From Candidatus Woesearchaeota archaeon (GTDB lineage: Archaea > Nanobdellota > Nanobdellia > Woesearchaeales > GW2011-AR9), in NCBI GenBank assembly GCA_016188105.1, contig JACPIL010000052.1:17113-34587 (forward strand): DNA of 17,475 bases, in the 5' to 3' direction. The translations under genes and the position numbers were made by a program. Shown here in pieces: positions 13,535 through 17,475 of this stretch (the first letter of the stretch is position 1; each line of letters begins with the position of its first letter). The notes under the pieces are model-generated. The model saw nothing but the letters and a program-made list of their open reading frames with translations. It had not been told where the DNA came from and did no database searches.

Positions 13535-14482
13535 ATGCTTCAAGAAATACTGCGAGAACTGCATACTATCATAAATCGGTTTCCACAAAAAGATGAACTT
13601 TTTTTAAATAAGAAAAAGATAGTATTAGATTCTAAAAATTTTGAAAATATTTCTGCTCTTTCTGAAAAAAAAAAGATTGCTTTCGTCGATGGTGGGCAGG
13701 CAGAGATCTTATCTTCTGGAAATTTTTGTCTGAGTTTTATCAGAGTCGGAGTTTTAATTTATTCAAATAACAAGAAGATCTCAGAGTACAAACATGAATT
13801 TTATCTTTTAACTACCGCAAAATATAAAGATGACGAGATGGTTTTTGAATCAATAATATTTCCTTTAAATGGAGAAAAATTAATTGATGAGCAGGCTTTG
13901 TACCTTTCAGCTGATGCAACTATTAAAAAAAGTACAGACAGAATACCGATAGCAGAAATTGCTAACATCGCTCGGCGGTTTGCAGAACTTGCTCTGGCAG
14001 CAAAAACAGCTGCATCTGCAGAGATTATAATTATGGATGGAACGCTGGATTGTTCTTATCCGAACGAAGAAAAATATCTCTCTAAACTCCCGGCAAATGC
14101 CTGTGCTTTGGCAAAATCGTCTTCTTTGTTTACTGTTTCTGGGAATTCTCCAATGATACTGTTACAAAAGTTAGGACCGATCAACTGTTGGAGTTATGGG
14201 CTTGATGAGCAAAATTACTTTGTCAAACTACATCAAAAAGCAAAGCACGTGTTTAGATTTACAGGCAATAAAGATTTTTTACCGGCTCTGGTTGAGAATA
14301 GCAAGGATGCTATTTTTTTGGGTTATCCTTACGGGTTGATTGCAGCAGATAAATTTGCCAGGGTAAGCAATGAAGAAAAAAAATCATTAAGGATGAACCT
14401 CTTGTTGAGAGCGGAAAGCGCAAAGATTGTGGAATATCTTTCTACAACCAATGCACATGATATCCTGGATAATTTAGGTTAA
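13535..14482 (+). CDS. nurA: NurA-domain nuclease
   Basis: NurA is a 5'-3' nuclease that works with the HerA translocase in archaeal DNA end resection. The domain opening KKKIAFVDGGQAEIL (46-60) with Asp52, the DGTL segment at residues 167-170, and the C-terminal YPYGLIAADKFARVS and HDILD (308-312) match the order of conserved NurA motifs. VDGG stands where VDGS is usual. The length of 315 aa fits. HerA, Rad50 and Mre11 genes are not in this window. A leaderless transcript is likely from the shared TATA box. The stop shares a TTAA with the convergent C39-like gene. Assignment is by motif order. Confidence 0.78.
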   Translation: MLQEILRELHTIINRFPQKDELFLNKKKIVLDSKNFENISALSEKKKIAFVDGGQAEILSSGNFCLSFIRVGVLIYSNNKKISEYKHEFYLLTTAKYKDDEMVFESIIFPLNGEKLIDEQALYLSADATIKKSTDRIPIAEIANIARRFAELALAAKTAASAEIIIMDGTLDCSYPNEEKYLSKLPANACALAKSSSLFTVSGNSPMILLQKLGPINCWSYGLDEQNYFVKLHQKAKHVFRFTGNKDFLPALVENSKDAIFLGYPYGLIAADKFARVSNEEKKSLRMNLLLRAESAKIVEYLSTTNAHDILDNLG

Positions 14483-15102
14483 GGGCTGATTTTCTTTCTT
14501 GAACTGGAGATAAGAATTCCGGTCTTGAGGTGCTTTTTTGGGGTAGCGTCAATTTCGCGCCAGCGCTGTTCCTGTTCTCGATAAGAAACATAAGTATTTA
14601 AAACCGAAGAGAAATCTTTTTTCGGCGCTGAAACGATGATCCCGGTTTGAAGATACTTTTTTGCTTTGTCAATATCGTGCCAGCGTTCTTCTAATTCTTG
14701 GTAAGAGATATACAAACGAAGAATAGAAGAAGGGTCTTCAAAGTAAATCCTTTCTTTATCATATCCTATAGCGACTACATAATGGCCGTCCTTCCAGTCG
14801 TATTTCAGATTTTTTCCACCGCCCCAGGCTTGAAGTAAAAGTATGACCGGCACTTCTTTTTGGATGTATTTCTTGAGCTTATCGATGGATAGTTTCTCAA
14901 TTCTCGCTTTCAATTTGAAATGTTGGGCGACTCTGATCATGCCGTGTACTGGAGTGCCTCTTTTTGGAGTAGTTTTGGCAAGCTGTAAGATCTTATTTTC
15001 ATTGGTATCAATACCATAATATGTAAGAACCGCATGCATGGCCTTGGCGCCGCAATCATAATTATACGTTTGTCGAGCGGTAGGGAATTCTAGTATCTTC
15101 AT
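14479..15102 (-). CDS. C39-like peptidase-fold protein with duplicated C-terminus
   Basis: The papain-like C39 triad is visible: Cys17 in NYDCGAKAM, His107 in DGHYVVAIGYD, and Asp123 in FEDPSS, preceded by the oxyanion glutamine region (RQTYNYDCG, Gln11). The domain is complete by about residue 130. The tail then holds the same unit twice: YISYQELEERWHDIDKAKKY...TGIIVS (131-158) and YVSYREQEQRWREIDATPKK...TGILIS (171-199). There is no signal peptide or ABC-transporter fusion, so it is a free cytoplasmic protein of 207 aa. It starts at ATG, 26 nt from a TATA box (15123-15133). The substrate is unknown. Confidence 0.75.
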   Translation of the reverse strand: MKILEFPTARQTYNYDCGAKAMHAVLTYYGIDTNENKILQLAKTTPKRGTPVHGMIRVAQHFKLKARIEKLSIDKLKKYIQKEVPVILLLQAWGGGKNLKYDWKDGHYVVAIGYDKERIYFEDPSSILRLYISYQELEERWHDIDKAKKYLQTGIIVSAPKKDFSSVLNTYVSYREQEQRWREIDATPKKHLKTGILISSSRKKISP

Positions 15103-15122
15103 AGAGAGAAGGATAATTTAAA

Positions 15123-15133
15123 CTTTAATAAAG
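15123..15133 (-). promoter_or_regulatory. TATA box of the C39-like gene
   Basis: The minus-strand CTTTATTAAAG is centred 26 nt before the ATG at 15102. It lies between the gene and the hairpin array. Confidence 0.5.
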
Positions 15134-15148
15134 ATTTCTAATTGTTAA

Positions 15149-15370
15149 AGAAAATCCTGACGGATTTTCTAAAACAAGAAAATAAACAGCGATTTATTTT
15201 CTGTTCAGAAATGAAGTAGTTTCTTCATTTCTTGAATGAAAAGTAGCGAAATCTATCGCAATATTCATCCCGCGCAAGAAAATTGAAAACTATCAATTTT
15301 CTGCGCAGAAATGAGGTAGTTTTCCGCATTTCTTGCGCTATGAATAGCGGGGATTTCTGCTCTTTTCATT
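15149..15370. repeat. Array of related hairpins (REP/BIME-like)
   Basis: The gap between the PLD-like gene and the C39-like gene is filled with stem-loops. H1 is AGAAAATCC-tgac-GGATTTTCT (15149-15170). H2 (15173-15205), H3 (15204-15236), H4 (15272-15306) and H5 (15303-15338) are copies of one element of about 33-36 bp. H2 and H4 are inverted relative to H3 and H5, so they form two head-to-head pairs. In the H3/H5 orientation the shared features are a CAGAAA arm, a TAGTTT loop (replaced in H2), a TTTC arm, a bulged T and then TG. H6 (CGCTAT/ATAGCG, 15336-15349) follows. The pair H4/H5 is enclosed by a 19-bp imperfect inverted repeat (15235-15253 with 15352-15370). Confidence 0.85.
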
Positions 15371-16356
15371 TAATCCTGCCCTTCCAGATAAACTTTTTCA
15401 AATTCATCTACAAATCGCTGAGCAATTTGTCCATCTTCAATGATAATTATGTTCTCATCATTGCGTTGATCACCATTGGCGGAAGGATTAAAAGAACCAG
15501 TGATGACCGTCTTTTGGTCAATAATGAAGACCTTATGATGAAGATTGTTTTTATTACCATCTCTGCGAACATCTATACCATTTTGCTGTAGGCGGGAAAA
15601 TTGAGAATGTTCAGAGATCTGTCTCACTTCCATCACTCCTTTGACTTCAATTCCATCAAGATTCTTGAGCAATAAGATATTAGCGATACTCTCATGCGTA
15701 AAAGAGAAGGTCATGAAATGAATTGATTTTTCTGCTTTCCGTAATTCTTCCTTAACCTGTTCTGAACAAGAATCTTCCGGGCAGAAGTATGATTCAACTC
15801 TTTTAGTTTCTGTTTCTTTATCTTGCAGCAGGATCGATGGATTTTTCACTTTATCCCCTTTTTTAAAATTGCCATTCCATAGCTCTTGAAATTCATCTTC
15901 ATAATTCTGCGCTATCACTCTAGACTCAATCAGCAGCAGATTGTTATTGTTTTTATGGGCATCATTTTCGGTTGGATTCATCGAACCAGTAGAGATTTTT
16001 TTGCCGTCAATTATGCAAAACTTGTTGTGCATCAGACTGTAGGAATCAGCTTTGACAAAAGGGTGATCAAATTTTTTCAGATAATCGTCATCAGTTACGA
16101 CCTGTACTTCCAGCTCTTTTTCTTTTTGCAGCAAGGTTTGCTGGACCGACGGCAAGCCGATATCAAATAAGGCGCAATGGATGGATTTTTCGGCAGAATC
16201 AAGAAAGGAGATAAAATTCTCTTCACATTCTTCTTGCGGACAGAAATATAATTCTATTGTTCCTTGATCCTGAACTACTGTATTGGTAGGAAATTCTCTG
16301 GCTGAACAGCCGCTAAGCAGTAGGATTGAAAGCATAATTATAGTTATTGGCTTCAC
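15370..16356 (-). CDS. PLD-family phosphodiesterase/nuclease-like lipoprotein
   Basis: The protein has two phospholipase-D-type halves. The HKD motifs are complete in both: H110-N-K112...D117 (HNKFCIID) followed by TGSMNPT, and H273-H-K275...D280 (HHKVFIID) followed by TGSFNPS. An N-terminal signal with lipobox LSGC (Cys17) predicts a lipid-anchored, exported enzyme. Each half opens with the same pattern, YFCP-x3-C and a helix ending AEKSIH, so the two halves are old duplicates, each with a cysteine pair. The start is GTG, 25 nt from a TATA-like TTTTTTAAAG (about 16376-16386); an ATG at residue 8 is an alternative. Whether it cleaves nucleic acid or phospholipid cannot be told. Confidence 0.85.
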   Translation of the reverse strand: MKPITIIMLSILLLSGCSAREFPTNTVVQDQGTIELYFCPQEECEENFISFLDSAEKSIHCALFDIGLPSVQQTLLQKEKELEVQVVTDDDYLKKFDHPFVKADSYSLMHNKFCIIDGKKISTGSMNPTENDAHKNNNNLLLIESRVIAQNYEDEFQELWNGNFKKGDKVKNPSILLQDKETETKRVESYFCPEDSCSEQVKEELRKAEKSIHFMTFSFTHESIANILLLKNLDGIEVKGVMEVRQISEHSQFSRLQQNGIDVRRDGNKNNLHHKVFIIDQKTVITGSFNPSANGDQRNDENIIIIEDGQIAQRFVDEFEKVYLEGQD

Positions 16357-16386
16357 AAGTCCGGCAACCAGGATTACTTTAAAAAA

Positions 16387-17118
16387 TTAGCTGATAATAC
16401 TGTATTCGATCTCTCTCTTTCCGCCGGCATAGGCCTGGAACAAAATAGACTCAATTTGGAGAGTGATGCCAATATTTCCGTAGGTAAAATTCCCGCCTTC
16501 AGGAATCTGGTCGCTCTTGATATCATTTACTTCTACTATTACGTATTCAGGTTCAAGGTTATAAATACTAATGTTATGTTTTGTTCCCGAACCTTCAATC
16601 TCCCCCTGTTCTCCCCACTTTAGAATATAAGTTATTTTATCTTCTTTAACTTCTCCATCTTCTGAGTTTTCTGCAGCATAAGAATTTTTTGGGACTTGAG
16701 GAGCTGAAGCTGCACTTTGATTAGTAGCATTGGCTGGTTTTGGATTGCATTTTCCATTCAGACAGCCCCACTCGCAAGTTTCTTTGTTGATAAATGAGCA
16801 ATCTTCTTTCTGATATCCTTTTCTATCTTGATCAATGCATTTAAAGCCGGTACTACAGCTTTCCGCACCCTTACAGGTTCCATTTATGCAGCCAAGATCG
16901 CATTTGCTAACCTCGGTGCGCGTACAGTTTTCTAGAAGATAGGATTTATAATTTTCATCTAGACATTCCCAGTGGGCAGCACAGGCAGTGGCGGCGATTT
17001 CTTCAGGTATTTCTTTAGGGGCATCAGCATTTTTTTCTGCTACTTCTAAAGATTCTTCGCAAGAATTAAGAAAGATTAAAAGAAAAAGGCTAAGGAAAAA
17101 AATAATAATTTTTCTCAC
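16387..17118 (-). CDS. Cysteine-rich lipoprotein with two six-Cys repeats (243 aa)
   Basis: A strongly hydrophobic signal ending in lipobox LNSC (Cys20) predicts a lipid-anchored surface protein. Two repeats follow, Cys46-Cys82 and Cys88-Cys124, with identical spacing C-x5-C-x12-C-x7-C-x3-C-x4-C and similar residues (W/F-x-C-[LI]-D, GC-[IL]-NG-x-C). Six cysteines per unit suggests three disulfides formed outside the cell. A linker rich in Ala, Asn, Ser and Pro leads to a C-terminal beta-rich domain of about 90 residues (ITYILKWGEQ to REIEYSIIS) with no motif I recognise. The GTG start overlaps the TGA of the recombinase gene (GTGA), so the two are probably translated together. Function is unknown; a role in binding or adhesion is a guess. 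Confidence 0.75.
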   Translation of the reverse strand: MRKIIIFFLSLFLLIFLNSCEESLEVAEKNADAPKEIPEEIAATACAAHWECLDENYKSYLLENCTRTEVSKCDLGCINGTCKGAESCSTGFKCIDQDRKGYQKEDCSFINKETCEWGCLNGKCNPKPANATNQSAASAPQVPKNSYAAENSEDGEVKEDKITYILKWGEQGEIEGSGTKHNISIYNLEPEYVIVEVNDIKSDQIPEGGNFTYGNIGITLQIESILFQAYAGGKREIEYSIIS

Positions 17119-17475
17119 GCTCTCACCTTAGCTTTGACTTGTTCTACTAAAGCAGGTTCAATGTAATGATTTAAGGTAACGGTGTAATTATCCTTCCAGG
17201 CTTTCTCTTTTTTTACGAAACGTTTATGGCCTAGGTCTGAAGCCACGGAAAGGAACAAGGATTTCATCTCTTCTTTTGATATATTTCTCTTGCCTTTCAA
17301 AAATTCTTTTACCCGCCGGGTAGCATGATGCGATCGAATGATGTGGGGGTAAAATTCTTTTCCGCAGTAGCGCTTAAAGGCTTTTTTGAACTGCTCATCT
17401 CTGAGAGGACGGCCATTTTTAGAAGCAAAGACAAAATCGTTAGCTTTCAGGCCTTGCAATTGCTTACGCAAGCGA
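17115..17475 (-). CDS. Tyrosine recombinase/integrase, C-terminal part (partial)
   Basis: The gene enters from beyond the window end; the frame is open to the last base, so the N-terminal part is missing here and the TTG at 17471 need not be the start. The catalytic domain of tyrosine recombinases is recognisable: FVFASKNGRPLRDEQFKKAF, then HIIRSHHATR with the Arg-x-x-His signature, SDLGHKR with the Gly-His, and a terminal tyrosine candidate in LNHYIEP. An insertion of about 20 residues (KGKRNISKEEMKSLFLSVA) between these boxes is longer than in XerA. It could be a chromosome-dimer resolvase or the integrase of an element. Its stop overlaps the GTG of the lipoprotein gene. Confidence 0.75.
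   Translation of the reverse strand, partial: RLRKQLQGLKANDFVFASKNGRPLRDEQFKKAFKRYCGKEFYPHIIRSHHATRRVKEFLKGKRNISKEEMKSLFLSVASDLGHKRFVKKEKAWKDNYTVTLNHYIEPALVEQVKAKVRA

Noticed and set aside
15149..15370. CRISPR array
   Set aside because: Repeats are hairpins in alternating orientation, not direct repeats with unique spacers, and no cas gene is near.

Overview
The window reads as archaeal DNA from a compact, AT-rich genome, possibly of a DPANN lineage such as Woesearchaeota; that placement is inference. The archaeal assignment rests on several signs seen directly. A tRNA-Leu gene is interrupted by two introns that fold as bulge-helix-bulge sites. There is a NurA-family nuclease and an archaeal-type asparaginyl-tRNA synthetase. 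Most genes have a TATA box about 25-29 nt before the start codon with no leader between, the pattern of leaderless archaeal transcripts. Convergent genes share or nearly share stop codons.

Layout. 1-1350: a small hypothetical gene, pyrE, and a small protein with a sliding-clamp-type motif. 1363-5311: an asparagine block of Lrp/AsnC regulator, asnB and asnS, with a small VOC-like gene on the other strand. 5389-9506: a SulP transporter, a predicted lipoprotein of the endonuclease/exonuclease/phosphatase fold, and a sigma54-activator-type AAA+ ATPase that is unexpected in an archaeon. 9580-11734: an aromatic amino acid operon (DAHP synthase, chorismate mutase, prephenate dehydratase) behind a long structured leader. 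11782-13169: an unknown protein, the two-intron tRNA-Leu, a tRNA-Thr without its 3' acceptor strand, and a start-less Tiki/ChaN-like fragment joined to it. 13178-15102: an unknown small protein and nurA, divergent from one symmetric TATA box, then a C39-like protein with a duplicated C-terminus. 15149-15370: an array of related hairpins. 15370-17475: a PLD-like lipoprotein, a Cys-rich lipoprotein and the 3' part of a tyrosine recombinase.

The most exciting element is the leader of the aromatic operon. Right after its TATA box lies a 22-codon reading frame whose last nine residues are FFSTFYFSW, six of them aromatic. It is followed by mutually exclusive stem-loops, one ending in a U-tract, and by a hairpin that takes in part of the Shine-Dalgarno of the DAHP synthase gene. 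This is the architecture of a bacterial leader-peptide attenuator, here in an archaeon and starting on an apparently leaderless transcript. Next in interest are the AAA+ protein with an intact GAFTGA loop, the hairpin array whose copies differ by compensating base changes, and the tRNA-Leu with an anticodon-loop and a T-loop intron beside a broken tRNA-Thr.

How the genes fit together: AsnB makes asparagine and AsnS charges it onto tRNA, with the adjacent Lrp-type protein a likely regulator. The aromatic operon covers the entry step of the shikimate route and the two steps from chorismate to phenylpyruvate, so Phe, Tyr and Trp codons are a sensible sensor for its leader.
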